From a bacterium (GTDB lineage: Bacteria > Vulcanimicrobiota > Vulcanimicrobiia > Vulcanimicrobiales > Vulcanimicrobiaceae), in NCBI GenBank assembly GCA_021790935.1, contig JAJYFL010000003.1, forward strand, positions 213,561 through 277,560: a stretch of 64,000 nt of DNA. Reading direction: 5' to 3'. The notes under the pieces were generated by a model that saw nothing but the letters and a program-made list of their open reading frames with translations, searched no databases and was not told the origin of the DNA. Both the position numbers and the translations under genes were made by a program. Numbering within the stretch: the first letter of the stretch is position 1; every line of letters begins with the position of its first letter. This document shows positions 28,394 through 37,888 of this stretch, piece after piece.

Positions 28394-28400
28394 GTGCGCG

Positions 28401-30251
28401 TTACCTGCGAGCCTCGGCACCACGTTCGCCGGCGAGCGCCATAAGCGGAAAGAGATGCCGATAGAGGTGATAGTTGATGTAAAAGTCTCCCGGGAAGCCC
28501 GTGCCGGTGAACTCCGGCTCGTCCCACGTTCCGTCGGAACGCTGGCGTTCCCGCAGGAATGCGATACCGCCGCGCGCGGCCGGATGTTGCGCCATTCCCG
28601 CGGCTTGGAGCGCCAGCACCGCCCAAGCGGTCTGCGAGGGCGCGCTCGGGCCTACGCCCGCGAACGAGTCGTCGGCGTAGGAGCGCGGGGTCTCGCCCCA
28701 CCCGCCGTCGCGGTTCTGCACCGAAACGAGCCAGGCGGCGGCTCGCTCGACGAGAGCGCGCTCCACCCCGAGCGCGCCGAGCGCCGAAAGCACGCACCAG
28801 GTCCCGTAGACGTGGTTGACGCCCCAGCGCCCATACCACGAGCCCCACGGTCTCTGCGTTTCGCGCAGATACTGCAGGCCACGCGCGACGTACGGGTCGC
28901 GCGCGTCGCAGCCGAGCGCGGCGAACATCTCGAGTACGTGCGCCGTAACGTCCTCCGTCGGCGGATCGATCAGCGCGCCGAAATCGGCAAAAGGCATGCG
29001 ATAGAGCAGCGAGCGCGTATTGTCGCGGTCGAAGGCGGCCCACGCGCCGTTGCTCGAACGCATAGCGAGCGTCCACGCGCGCGCGCGCTCGACGGCATCG
29101 GCGACGGCGCCGCGGTCGCCTCCCTCGAGTAAGGCGAGCACGACGATCGTCGTGTCGTCGATATCGGGATACGCGTCGTTATCGAACTCGAATGCCCAGC
29201 CGCCGTTTGCGACGCCGGCAGCTTTCACGCGCCAGTCCCCCGGCGCATCAGCCGGAATCTGCTCGCTCAGCATCCACCGTACGGCGCGCTGCAACGCGGG
29301 ATGCGAACGGTCTAGGCCGGCGGCCGCTAGAGCGCGCACCGCCCAAGCGGTGTCCCACACCGGCGACATGCATGCTTGGAAGCGCCAACCCCGATCCTCT
29401 CCATCGAGCACGAAGCGCACGAAGCCTTCGATACCCTTGCGCATGACCGCCGTATCGGGGCCGTACCCCTCGAGATCGAGCGCGATGAGCGAATAGACCC
29501 ATGGCGGTTGGATCCCGCCCCAGCTTCCGTCCGCTTCCTGGCGCTGCACGACCCAATCCGCGACCGCGCGCCGCGCACGCGCGCGGAATGGCTGCCACGG
29601 GAGCCGATCGTAAATTTTGAGCGCGCGATCCAGCCACCACAGCGGGCCCGTGCCGGGCACGCGGTGCGTCGCGGCGCGCGTTTGCTCGAGCATGATCTCG
29701 CCGAGCTCCACGCCGAGCTCGCGCACCGGACGGCGCGAAACCACGACCGTTAGCGGCGCGACCGTACCCCGGGCCCAGCACGCAAAATCGTAAAGGTTGA
29801 ACGGTATCTGCGGCGGCAGAAAGATAAGTTCCGGCGGCAGAGACGGAATGCCGTCCCACGGGTATTCACCAAAGAGTGCGAGCCAGATCTTCGTGAAGAC
29901 GCGCGCCTCCGCCACGCCTCCCAGACGCAGGATGACGCCGAGCGTGCGCTGCATCGCCTCGGAAGACGGATCGGCGCCGAGCACTTTGAGCGCCGCGTAG
30001 GCTTCGATCGTCGTGCTCAGATCGGCAGGGCCGTCGTAGTAAAGGGCCCAGGATCCGTCCGCACGCCGGTCGTGCACGAGATGCCGGGCGGCGCCATCGC
30101 GAATCGGATCGAGATCCAAGCCGAGAAACCGGTACAGCAGAACGTGTTCGGCCGTCATCGTGACGTTCGTCTCGAGTTCCGCCGTCCACCAACCCTCCGG
30201 CGCCTGACGCGCCAGCAGCCAGTCTACGCCTCGCTCCAGCGCATCACGCAA
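28401..30251 (-). CDS. shc: Squalene-hopene cyclase
   Basis: 616 residues of the two-barrel triterpene cyclase fold, which cyclises squalene to hopene/hopanol at the membrane. The catalytic acid motif DIDDTTIVVLAL (DXDD) is near residue 363. Several QW repeats are visible, for example GSWALYYDGPAD, GSWGGIQPPWVYS, GAWAAFD, GSWYGRWGVNHVYGTW and GGWGETPRSYADDS. The TTG start overlaps the hpnE stop by eight bases and has GGAGG nine bases upstream; no ATG is suitably placed. Length agrees with the family (about 630-650). Confidence 0.95.
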   Translation of the reverse strand: MRDALERGVDWLLARQAPEGWWTAELETNVTMTAEHVLLYRFLGLDLDPIRDGAARHLVHDRRADGSWALYYDGPADLSTTIEAYAALKVLGADPSSEAMQRTLGVILRLGGVAEARVFTKIWLALFGEYPWDGIPSLPPELIFLPPQIPFNLYDFACWARGTVAPLTVVVSRRPVRELGVELGEIMLEQTRAATHRVPGTGPLWWLDRALKIYDRLPWQPFRARARRAVADWVVQRQEADGSWGGIQPPWVYSLIALDLEGYGPDTAVMRKGIEGFVRFVLDGEDRGWRFQACMSPVWDTAWAVRALAAAGLDRSHPALQRAVRWMLSEQIPADAPGDWRVKAAGVANGGWAFEFDNDAYPDIDDTTIVVLALLEGGDRGAVADAVERARAWTLAMRSSNGAWAAFDRDNTRSLLYRMPFADFGALIDPPTEDVTAHVLEMFAALGCDARDPYVARGLQYLRETQRPWGSWYGRWGVNHVYGTWCVLSALGALGVERALVERAAAWLVSVQNRDGGWGETPRSYADDSFAGVGPSAPSQTAWAVLALQAAGMAQHPAARGGIAFLRERQRSDGTWDEPEFTGTGFPGDFYINYHLYRHLFPLMALAGERGAEARR

Positions 30252-31557
30252 CCGTTCGTGCCTCCGTTCCAGCGGTCGGCCCGAGCGCCTCGCGCAGGAC
30301 GTCTGCGGCGGCGGTGCCGCTGCGCACCGCCGATTCCATCGTGTCGGGCCAACCCGTATCGGTCCACGAACCCGCAATCGCGATTTCCGGATAGGCGGTT
30401 CGCTGCGGCGTGCGGCGCATCCCAGGGCGTGGCAGAAAGGTTGCCTCCGGGTTGCGCGTCACCGCGGCACGTACCGGCGCGGCACCGCGCAGTGCCGGGA
30501 AGAACGCGAGGAGCTCCTCCCAGACGAGCCGTTCGAGATCTGCCGCCGGAAGCGTGAGATATTCGTCGGCGGCGCTGACGCTGCAGCACAGATAACCGGG
30601 TCCCTTTTCGAAGACCCACTGCAGCGGCGATTCGAGCAGCGCGGCAAACTCGAATCCCAGGCAACCGCGATCGTGCCAAAGGTGTACGTCGAGAATCGGA
30701 TACGGAGCATAACCGTCCAATCCGATCACGCCGAAACGCTGCGGATCGCCGAGCAGCTTCGCGACGGCTCGGGGCGGCACGGCCAGCACGACTGCATCGA
30801 ACGACGCAGCGCGATCGCCTGCCAGGCGCAGGCGCACGCGTGCCCGCTGTTCGGACGCGAGTTCCACGCCAAGCACGGCGGTCGAACGATGCACCGCATC
30901 GACCCGCAACGCGGCAGCCTCCGCGAGGTGCGCGAGGGGTACGGTGGAGAAGCCGAAGCGCGCCGCGCCCGCGCCGCGCAGAAACGCCGTCGAGAGGACG
31001 AAGAGCGCATCGGCACCGCTCGCTCGGTCCAACGGCGCGTTGAGTGCGGGGATGAAGAACGGATCCCAGAACGCCCGCCGCGTCCGCGCGTCTTGACCGT
31101 GCTTTGCGAGCCACACGTCGAAGGTTGCGCCGGGATCCCCGCGCTCGAAAAGCGCGCTGGCGAGCGCTCGGGCTACACGCAGCTTGCCGCCCAGACGCAG
31201 GTGGCGGTACCTGCCGAACGACGCGAGCAGGTGCAGCGGCGCCGGCAGCGGCGCCGCACGCAGACGGCTAGCGACGCCGTCGCGCGCAAGCAGCAACGCG
31301 TCGAAGCGCCGCTGCAGGTGGAGGCGATCCGCCATGCCGATGCGCTCCGCGAAGCGCACGAACTCGGTGCAGCACCCGAGAAAGACGTGCTGCCCGTTGT
31401 CGACCTCGCGGCCGTCGATCTCGAACGAAGTCGCTCGCCCACCAAGCAGCCGACTGCGTTCGAACACCTCCACGCGATAGCCATGGTCCTTCAATTCTAG
31501 CGCGGCCGAGAGACCGGCGAGGCCCGCGCCGACGACGGCTACACGACGCGCATCCAT
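30244..31557 (-). CDS. hpnE: Hydroxysqualene dehydroxylase HpnE
   Basis: 437 residues of the FAD-dependent amine-oxidase/desaturase-like family. HpnE reduces hydroxysqualene to squalene, the last of the HpnCDE steps. FAD motif RVAVVGAGLAGLSAALEL at the N-terminus, GRATSFEIDGREVDNGQH near residue 42 and a C-terminal AIAGSWTDTGWPDTMESAV (second FAD contact). The ATG lies 19 bases inside hpnD. It is followed by the cyclase that consumes squalene. Confidence 0.94.
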   Translation of the reverse strand: MDARRVAVVGAGLAGLSAALELKDHGYRVEVFERSRLLGGRATSFEIDGREVDNGQHVFLGCCTEFVRFAERIGMADRLHLQRRFDALLLARDGVASRLRAAPLPAPLHLLASFGRYRHLRLGGKLRVARALASALFERGDPGATFDVWLAKHGQDARTRRAFWDPFFIPALNAPLDRASGADALFVLSTAFLRGAGAARFGFSTVPLAHLAEAAALRVDAVHRSTAVLGVELASEQRARVRLRLAGDRAASFDAVVLAVPPRAVAKLLGDPQRFGVIGLDGYAPYPILDVHLWHDRGCLGFEFAALLESPLQWVFEKGPGYLCCSVSAADEYLTLPAADLERLVWEELLAFFPALRGAAPVRAAVTRNPEATFLPRPGMRRTPQRTAYPEIAIAGSWTDTGWPDTMESAVRSGTAAADVLREALGPTAGTEARTVA

Positions 31558-32402
31558 GCTTCGACCAGCACGCGCAACTTCTCCGTGCGCGAGAGCGCCG
31601 CGCGCGCCCGTAGCGGCAGCCCGGGGTCGCGCTCGATCTTTCCGAGGATGCGTTCGTAGATACCGGCCATCGTCTGCACGCAGGTTGCCGGCCGGCGTGG
31701 AATGTACTTCAGGACGCGGTACCCCGACTCGAAAAACGTGCGCGCTCGCGCCGCTTCGTACGCGACCAGCGCGTTCCACCCCGCACCGGGCTCGCCGGCG
31801 AGAAGCGCGTCCTCGGAGATGCCGAAACGCTCCAGATCTTCCTGCGGAAGATAGATGCGCCCGAGAGTAGCGTCTTCTCGCACGTCGCGCAAAATGTTGG
31901 TGAGCTGCAGGGCGATACCCAGATCGTCCGCGCGCTCGAATGCCGCCGGATCGCACGAGCCGAAGACGCGCACGCACATGCGCCCGACGACCGACGCGAC
32001 GAGGTTGCAGTAATCACGTAACTCCGCCCAGCTGCGGTAGCGCGTGCGCGTAAGGTCCATCTCTACGCCATCGACCAGCATCTGCAGCTCGCGCTCGGGA
32101 ATCGCGTAGCGCTCGACCGCGTACCCGAGCACCTGCATCACCGGGTCGTCGCACTCGCCGCGCATGCAGCGCGAGATGCGTTCGCGATGAACCGCCAGAC
32201 GCTCGGGCAGGTGTGGGCGGCTCGTATCGTCGGCGGCGTCGTCGACTTGACGCGCAAAATCGTAAAGCGAGTAGATCGCGATGCGCCGATCGTAGGGAAG
32301 CGAGATGAAGCCCCAGTAGAAGTTCTTGGCTTCGCGCCGGGCCATCTCCCGGCAGTAGCGCTCGGCCGCGGAGCGTTCGGGCATCTCAACGGTTTTCAGC
32401 AT
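31539..32402 (-). CDS. hpnD: Presqualene diphosphate synthase HpnD
   Basis: 287 residues of the squalene/phytoene synthase family. HpnD condenses two farnesyl-PP to presqualene-PP. The two Asp-rich motifs are FARQVDDAADD near residue 52 and ADDLGIALQLTNILRD near 155. The ATG at MLKTVEM has GGGGAG seven bases upstream and overlaps hpnC by 17; a second ATG six codons later is possible. The paralogue HpnC is immediately upstream. Confidence 0.93.
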   Translation of the reverse strand: MLKTVEMPERSAAERYCREMARREAKNFYWGFISLPYDRRIAIYSLYDFARQVDDAADDTSRPHLPERLAVHRERISRCMRGECDDPVMQVLGYAVERYAIPERELQMLVDGVEMDLTRTRYRSWAELRDYCNLVASVVGRMCVRVFGSCDPAAFERADDLGIALQLTNILRDVREDATLGRIYLPQEDLERFGISEDALLAGEPGAGWNALVAYEAARARTFFESGYRVLKYIPRRPATCVQTMAGIYERILGKIERDPGLPLRARAALSRTEKLRVLVEAWMRVV

Positions 32403-33237
32403 GTCGCATCTCCCCGGCTCGACGGGCGGGTGGCAAGAGGGCGCGCGCCACGAGCGCGAACTTCGTCGCGCGCGAAAGATGCGGGCGTTCGCGGTCGGTG
32501 CGAAAGCCGATCTCCTCGATCGCGTCGCAGATCGCGAGGCCACCCAAGCGGTAGAGCGCGAGCTGCGCGCGCAGCGGCGCGCGAACCGTCGCCTCGAGTT
32601 CGCAGCCCGAAGCGAGCAGCTCGCGCGCGCGCTCGACGAGCGAGCGCACCGCGCCGGCGACGCCGCGCTCCGAGACCTCCGACTCCGGAAGGTAGCAGCG
32701 GCCTATCGCGGCATCGCGCTTGACGTCCTGCGCGTGATTGGCCAGCTGCAACCCGATGCATACGTCGTCGGAGAGGCGTATCGCCGCGAGGTCACCGATG
32801 CCGAAGACGCAGAGCACCATCCGCCCTACGGGGGCCGCGGAGAGCCGGCAATAGGCTTCCAGATCGGGCCAAGCAGCGTACGAAGAGACGTGCTGGTCCA
32901 TAACGTTCGCGGCGATGAGGTCTAGGAACGGTTGCGCGGGCATCTCGCGGTGCTCGATCGTTTCCGACAAGGCAATCAGCACCGGATGGACCGCCTCCGT
33001 ACCGGCGAAAACGGCCGCAGTTTCGTCGCGCCAACGCTGCAGCCGAGAGAGAGCCGCATCCTTCGAGAAACTCTCGTCGCCAAGATCGTCGGTTGTCCGG
33101 CAGAACGCATAGATACGTACCAGATCGCGCCGTACCGAACCGCGGACCAGTCGCGACGCCACGACGAAGTTCTCGTAATGGCGCCTCGCAACCATCCTGC
33201 AATAGGCGTCCGCGGCTTCGAGGTCGATCGCGTTCAC
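32386..33237 (-). CDS. hpnC: Hydroxysqualene synthase HpnC
   Basis: 283 residues of the squalene/phytoene synthase family, HpnC branch, which converts presqualene-PP to hydroxysqualene. First Asp motif FCRTTDDLGDE near residue 47; second LSDDVCIGLQLANHAQD near 155. GTG start with GGAAG upstream, six bases after the stop of the preceding fusion gene. HpnC, HpnD and HpnE replace the single eukaryote-type squalene synthase. Confidence 0.93.
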   Translation of the reverse strand: MNAIDLEAADAYCRMVARRHYENFVVASRLVRGSVRRDLVRIYAFCRTTDDLGDESFSKDAALSRLQRWRDETAAVFAGTEAVHPVLIALSETIEHREMPAQPFLDLIAANVMDQHVSSYAAWPDLEAYCRLSAAPVGRMVLCVFGIGDLAAIRLSDDVCIGLQLANHAQDVKRDAAIGRCYLPESEVSERGVAGAVRSLVERARELLASGCELEATVRAPLRAQLALYRLGGLAICDAIEEIGFRTDRERPHLSRATKFALVARALLPPARRAGEMRHAENR

Positions 33238-33243
33238 AACTTC

Positions 33244-35109
33244 CTACCGGCCGAGCGGCGCGTCACCGGCATGGTGCAAGAGCGGCGTGTAGCGAAGTTC
33301 GCCAAGCGAGCGCACACCGAGAGCGAACATCGCAACGCGCATCACCTCCACGTACTCGCGAGCAAGTTCGCTTGCTTCGTCCAGCCCGGCGTCGGCGGCG
33401 CGCAAGAACGGCCCCGCTATGCCGGCGAGATCGGCTCCCAGCGCGATCGCCTTCACGGCATCGAGGCCGCTCCGAATCCCGCCGCTCGCGAAGAGTATCT
33501 TGTCAGGCGCGGCGGCACGCGCGGCGCGCACGCACTCGGCGGTCGAGATGCCCCAATCTGCGAACGACGCCGCGACGCGCCCGCGCCAAGGTTCGAGGCT
33601 GCGATAACGCTCTACCTCGCTCCACGACGTGCCGCCCGCACCGGCGACGTCCACGGCCGCTACCCCTGCATCGAATAGCGCTCGCACCGCGTCCGGCGCT
33701 ATGCCCCATCCGACTTCCTTTACGACGACCGGAACCTCGATCTCGCGGCAGAGAGCGGCGATACGCGAGAGCACCCCGCCAAAGCACGTATCTCCACCGG
33801 GCTGCAGCGCTTCCTGCAGGGCGTTGAGGTGCAGCACGAGCGCGTCGGCGGAGAGCATCTCGACCAGCCGACGGCAATCGTCGACGCCGTAACCCTTGTT
33901 CAGCTGCACGGCGCCGAGATTAGCGAAGAGCAAGATATCGGGGGCGTCAGAGCGCACGTCGAAACTCGCGAGCAACTCGGGGCGTTCCAGAAGCGCACGC
34001 CCCGAGCCGAGGCCCATCGCTAAGCCGTGCTCCCGTGCGACGCGCGCAAGGCGACTGTTGATTCGGCGCGCTTTGCGGGTTCCGCCGGTCATGCACGAGA
34101 TGAGCAACGGTGCGGAGAGCTTGCGGCCGAAGATCTCTACTGACGGATCGACGGCAGCGAGATCGATCTCGGGCAGCGCGTTGTGGACGAAGCGGTACGC
34201 ATCGAAGCCCGCGTCGATTCCTTTCGCCGCGACGTCGCGATCGATATTGATGAGAAGGTGTTCCGCTTTTCTCGACGACGTTTCGTTTTCTTCCGTCACG
34301 GCGTGATGCGCCATTTCCTTAAAAGCTTCCAGGTTCGTCCGGTCGAGCGCACACCGTTCGGCGGCGGCTATCGCTTTTGCGGCAAATCGCTCGGCGAACG
34401 CCTGCCGGACCACGTCGTTGCCGCCGACGGCGTGCATCTCTACTGCGACCCCCAAGAAACGACCGGCCCTCCGAAGGTTTCGTACCACCGCCGCCGTGGC
34501 CCCGGCCATGACGGCGCCGGCTTCGAGGCTCGCGCCTAGCAGCGCTCCGCTGCGGCCGAACGCACCGCTCAGGCAGCCGCGTAGAGCCGTGTTCGCGCCG
34601 TATGCGCTCCGCGGGTCCGGCCGGCGAACCGAGATCGCTTCAAGCAGGGCGTGCGAGATGATCCGGCCGACCGCCAATACGCGATCTGGATGTACGGAGG
34701 CGACGGTGAGCGCCTCGTAGGCAAGCGCGCAGAGCGCATCGCCTCCGTTCAGACCTTGAGCGACGCCCCAGCGCGCGACGGTAGACTCCGGATCCGCTTC
34801 GATCCGCGCGCCGTCCTGCAGTTCTTCGTGGAGCAACGCGAAGCGGTGGAGGAGCTCCACCGCGGCTGCAACCGGTAAGGCCTCGCCGGGATCGCCGCCG
34901 CAGGCCGCGACCGACCAAAGCACCAGGCTGGACTGCACGTAGCCGTCCCCTTGCGCGCCCTGCGCAAGACCGGCCCGACCGGTCCATCCAAATTGATGGG
35001 CGACAATCGCTCCCGCGGTCGACGTGAAAGGCAACGGCATCGCTCGCAGGTATTCGCGCACCAGGCTGCCTCCCGCGCGCAGCTGCGGCACGTCACCGGT
35101 TAGTCCCAT
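33244..35109 (-). CDS. Fusion: degenerate polyprenyl-synthase-like domain plus type 2 IPP isomerase
   Basis: 621 residues in one unbroken frame. Residues 1-250 look like a trans-isoprenyl diphosphate synthase (AAAVELLHRFALLHEE, SLVLWSVAACGGDP), but the first Asp-rich motif, normally LLHDDXXD, reads LLHEELQDG and the second DDXXD is replaced by GGNDVVRQ. Residues 277-621 are a full FMN-dependent IPP isomerase: SSRKAEHLLI, SCMTGGTRKARRINS, MGLGSGRALL, VKEVGWGIAP, GAGGTSWSE and SGGIRSGLDAVKA. The isomerase interconverts IPP and DMAPP, feeding farnesyl-PP synthesis for HpnD. Loss of the Mg-binding acids suggests the N-terminal domain is non-catalytic or altered. The ATG is 40 bases after the upstream stop. 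Confidence 0.85.
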   Translation of the reverse strand: MGLTGDVPQLRAGGSLVREYLRAMPLPFTSTAGAIVAHQFGWTGRAGLAQGAQGDGYVQSSLVLWSVAACGGDPGEALPVAAAVELLHRFALLHEELQDGARIEADPESTVARWGVAQGLNGGDALCALAYEALTVASVHPDRVLAVGRIISHALLEAISVRRPDPRSAYGANTALRGCLSGAFGRSGALLGASLEAGAVMAGATAAVVRNLRRAGRFLGVAVEMHAVGGNDVVRQAFAERFAAKAIAAAERCALDRTNLEAFKEMAHHAVTEENETSSRKAEHLLINIDRDVAAKGIDAGFDAYRFVHNALPEIDLAAVDPSVEIFGRKLSAPLLISCMTGGTRKARRINSRLARVAREHGLAMGLGSGRALLERPELLASFDVRSDAPDILLFANLGAVQLNKGYGVDDCRRLVEMLSADALVLHLNALQEALQPGGDTCFGGVLSRIAALCREIEVPVVVKEVGWGIAPDAVRALFDAGVAAVDVAGAGGTSWSEVERYRSLEPWRGRVAASFADWGISTAECVRAARAAAPDKILFASGGIRSGLDAVKAIALGADLAGIAGPFLRAADAGLDEASELAREYVEVMRVAMFALGVRSLGELRYTPLLHHAGDAPLGR

Positions 35110-35149
35110 GCCCTTGGCTTCGCCGCGCGGCGCAGCATCGTCTTCCCGT

Positions 35150-36901
35150 TCACATGGATATCGAGCCCTCTCTGAAGCCGGTTCGGTCGAGCCAAACGTT
35201 GACGAGAACCGGCTTGCCCTGCCGGGCGATGGCTCGAGCGCGCGCGAGCGCCTCCGGAACCTCGGCGTCGTTCCGCACGAGGATTCCCTCCGCGCCGAAG
35301 CCTGCGGCAACCTCGTGATAGGCAGTGCGCGCAAGCACCGTGCCGACGTCATCGTGCAGCATCTTCACCTGCTCTCGAGCGATCTGCGTCCAGCTCGCAT
35401 CATTACCGACGATCGCGATCGCGGGGACGCCGTGGCGCACGAAAGTATCGAACTCGACGAGGCCGTAGCCGCACGCACCGTCGCCGTATAGCATCCAAAC
35501 CTCAGCGTCGGGGCGGCATAAGGCCGCTCCCAACGCAAAGCCGGCACCCACGCCCAGAGTGCCGAAGGCGCCCGGATCGAGCCACGTCAGCGGCCCCCGA
35601 GGCCGAACGACGTAGGCGGCGGTGGCCACAAAATCCCCACCGTCGGCGACCAGCAGCGCATTCTCACCGGCGGCGCGGTCGATGGCACGCAGCAACGCGA
35701 TCGGATTGACGAAATCGCCGCCCTTCCCGGCCTGACGGTCGATCTCCGATTCGCGCGCTGCATCGCGTGCGCGCAGCCGCGCGATCCAATCTTTCCACCG
35801 CGAGCCTGGGCCTTCGAAGCGCTCGGAGAGCTTCTCGAGGAACTCTCCCGCGTCGCCGATCGCCGCGATCTGCGGCCGGCGGTTGAGCCGCGCCTCCCGA
35901 GCGCTGCGATTTGCGGCGATCACCGTACTGCCACGCCGCATGTGACGGCCGTAGTCTAGCCGAAAATCACAGGGCACGCCGGCGAGCAGCACGCAGTCTG
36001 CCTCCCTCAGAGCCTCACGCCGATGATGGCGCATCTGCAACTCGTGGTTGCGCCCCAGCAGACCTCGTGCCATACCGGAAAGGTACGCGGGGATGCCCAG
36101 GCGCGCGACGGCTTGCGCGATACGCGGCGCGTTGCCCGGGACGGCGAGCGTCTGACTACCGATGACGACGACCGGCCGCGCCGCCTTGGCTAGCGCAGCC
36201 GCCGCCGCGTCGATGCTTGCGCCTGCCGCCGCCGGGAACGCGGCAGCGCTCGTCCGCCGCGGCATCGCGCCTCGCTCTCGCGCGAACATGCGGTCGACGT
36301 GTCGTTGCAAGTAGAGACGCTGCAGGCGATCCGGGAGCGAGCTGCCTTTGGCCGACGCATCGGCGTACCACTTGCGGACCGTCGCTTCGTCATAAAGCAG
36401 ATCCAACGGGCACTCGACAAAGACCGGTCCGGGAACGCCTTCCCGGGCAACGGCGAAGGCTTCGTCGATTGCTGGAGCGAGATCGCGGACGCGCCGTACC
36501 TTCTTCACGAGCTTTACATGCGGCGCCACGAGAGAGCGCTGATCGATATCCTGAAGCGCGCCGCGCCCCTGGAGCGCGGTCGGCGCGGCTCCGCCCAGCA
36601 GCACGATCGGTGATTGCGCCAGCTGTGCGTTTTTCAACGCGGTTATCGTATTCGTTAGGCCGGGGCCCGCCGTCACGGCCGCGACGCCGGGGATTCCCGT
36701 CAGACGCGCTACGGCATCGGCCGCAAAGACGGCGGTCGCTTCGTCGCGCACGTCGACGACGCGGATTCCGCGCGCCTTCGCCGCCGTAAGAATCGGCGAG
36801 ATGTGCCCGCCGCAGAGCGTGAAGAGCAAACGCACCCCCCGAGCCTCAAGGGCCGCGGCGACGCGGTCGCCACCGTGACTGGGGGGATGCTCGTCTGCCA
36901 C
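35150..36901 (-). CDS. Acetolactate-synthase-like TPP enzyme (ILVBL/2-hydroxyacyl-CoA lyase-like)
   Basis: 583 residues with the three-domain TPP-enzyme layout. The N-terminal domain has [13 protein letters not shown] and the cofactor Glu in [13 protein letters not shown] near residue 53, then [14 protein letters not shown]. The C-terminal TPP motif is [18 protein letters not shown] near 470 ending in IVGNDASW. The GGHISPIL and [10 protein letters not shown] segments match the ILVBL branch (acetolactate synthase-like, which includes 2-hydroxyacyl-CoA lyases) better than true IlvB; no ilvN regulatory subunit is present. It stands first in the hopanoid operon, 40 bases after rplL. Its substrate is unknown; carboligation or cleavage of a 2-hydroxyacyl compound is likely. 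Confidence 0.82.
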   Translation of the reverse strand: MADEHPPSHGGDRVAAALEARGVRLLFTLCGGHISPILTAAKARGIRVVDVRDEATAVFAADAVARLTGIPGVAAVTAGPGLTNTITALKNAQLAQSPIVLLGGAAPTALQGRGALQDIDQRSLVAPHVKLVKKVRRVRDLAPAIDEAFAVAREGVPGPVFVECPLDLLYDEATVRKWYADASAKGSSLPDRLQRLYLQRHVDRMFARERGAMPRRTSAAAFPAAAGASIDAAAAALAKAARPVVVIGSQTLAVPGNAPRIAQAVARLGIPAYLSGMARGLLGRNHELQMRHHRREALREADCVLLAGVPCDFRLDYGRHMRRGSTVIAANRSAREARLNRRPQIAAIGDAGEFLEKLSERFEGPGSRWKDWIARLRARDAARESEIDRQAGKGGDFVNPIALLRAIDRAAGENALLVADGGDFVATAAYVVRPRGPLTWLDPGAFGTLGVGAGFALGAALCRPDAEVWMLYGDGACGYGLVEFDTFVRHGVPAIAIVGNDASWTQIAREQVKMLHDDVGTVLARTAYHEVAAGFGAEGILVRNDAEVPEALARARAIARQGKPVLVNVWLDRTGFREGSISM

Positions 36902-36940
36902 GTCTACCGGCGGATCACATCTGCGGGGAGTTCATCCCCG

Positions 36941-37312
36941 TTAGCGGATCTCGACCTTCGCACCGGCTTCTTCGAGCTTCTTCTTGACGGCCTCGGCTTC
37001 GTCTTTCGTGACGCCTTCCTTCACCGCTTTCGGCGCGCTTTCGACAAACGACTTCGCCTCCGTCAATCCGAGACTCGTGAGCTCCCGAACCGCCTTGATG
37101 ACCTTGATCTTCTCGGCGCCCGCCTCGGCAAGAATGACGTCGAACTCGGTCTTCTCGGCCGCCGGTGCGGCCGCAGCGCCGGCCGGAGCGGCCATCATTG
37201 CGACCGGAGCCGCGGCCGAAACGCCGTAGCGCTCTTCCAACTGCTTGACGAGATCCGCGAGTTCGAGGACGGTGAGTTTATCGATCGTTTCGATAATTTC
37301 GGCAACTGCCAT
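36941..37312 (-). CDS. rplL: Ribosomal protein bL12 (L7/L12)
   Basis: 123 residues: N-terminal dimerisation helix pair ([17 protein letters not shown]), an Ala/Pro-rich hinge (residues 33-52) and the C-terminal factor-binding domain ([39 protein letters not shown]). It forms the ribosomal stalk with L10, whose gene is immediately upstream. A short CGGGG/CCCCG hairpin follows the stop but has no T run. Confidence 0.97.
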   Translation of the reverse strand: MAVAEIIETIDKLTVLELADLVKQLEERYGVSAAAPVAMMAAPAGAAAAPAAEKTEFDVILAEAGAEKIKVIKAVRELTSLGLTEAKSFVESAPKAVKEGVTKDEAEAVKKKLEEAGAKVEIR

Positions 37313-37339
37313 GATACGTTGACCTTTCTCTGACTAGCT

Positions 37340-37870
37340 TTAAGATGACGCAGCCGCTTCCTTTTGTTCGCGGATTGCATTGAGGGCGCGGACGAGTCCG
37401 CTCTGGTTCCCCGACAAGACGGTTACCAAGCCGCGCAGCGGAGCGGCAAGCGAGCCGACGAGCCGTGCGACGAGTTCGATCTTCGGCGGCAACGCGGCGA
37501 GCGCGCTCACCTGCGCGGCATCGACGATTTTGCCGTCGATGTACGCCGCCTTGATTTTGAGCGCGTTGTTATCGTCGGCAAACTGCTTGAGGGCCTTGGC
37601 CGGTGCGACCGGATCGGTTCCGGCAAAAACGATGCCGGTGGGCCCGGCGAGGAACTGTTCGAATTGCTTGGCGAGTTCGTCGCCGGCGGCGATAGCGAAC
37701 AGCGTATTCTTTACGACCGCGTACGAGCTGCCGTCTTTACGCAGCTCGTTGCGGAGCTTCGTGATGTTCTCGACGGTCAAACCCGCATAGTTGGTGAAGA
37801 ACAGGTTTGCCGACTCGGAGAGCCGGCTCTGCAGCCCCGTCACGGCGGCCTCTTTTTTGGCGGTTGGCAT
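37340..37870 (-). CDS. rplJ: Ribosomal protein uL10
   Basis: 176 residues with the L10 core: FFTNYAGLTVENITKLRNEL near residue 28 and VVKNTLFAIA near 52, ending in the L12-binding helix region. L10 anchors the L7/L12 stalk to 23S rRNA. Its expression is probably controlled by the L10 leader upstream, to which the L10-L12 complex binds in other bacteria. rplL follows by 27 bases. Confidence 0.96.
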   Translation of the reverse strand: MPTAKKEAAVTGLQSRLSESANLFFTNYAGLTVENITKLRNELRKDGSSYAVVKNTLFAIAAGDELAKQFEQFLAGPTGIVFAGTDPVAPAKALKQFADDNNALKIKAAYIDGKIVDAAQVSALAALPPKIELVARLVGSLAAPLRGLVTVLSGNQSGLVRALNAIREQKEAAASS

Positions 37871-37888
37871 AACGCTTCTTATCTTTCA

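Noticed and set aside
36217..36789. Long plus-strand frame inside the TPP enzyme gene
   Set aside because: Arg/Pro/Ala-rich composition typical of shadow frames in GC-rich DNA, and the opposite strand encodes a clear enzyme. Many other frames of this kind were ignored.
35150..36901. Catalytic subunit of acetolactate synthase (IlvB) for branched-chain amino acids
   Set aside because: No ilvN or ilvC nearby and the N-terminal motifs fit the ILVBL branch better.
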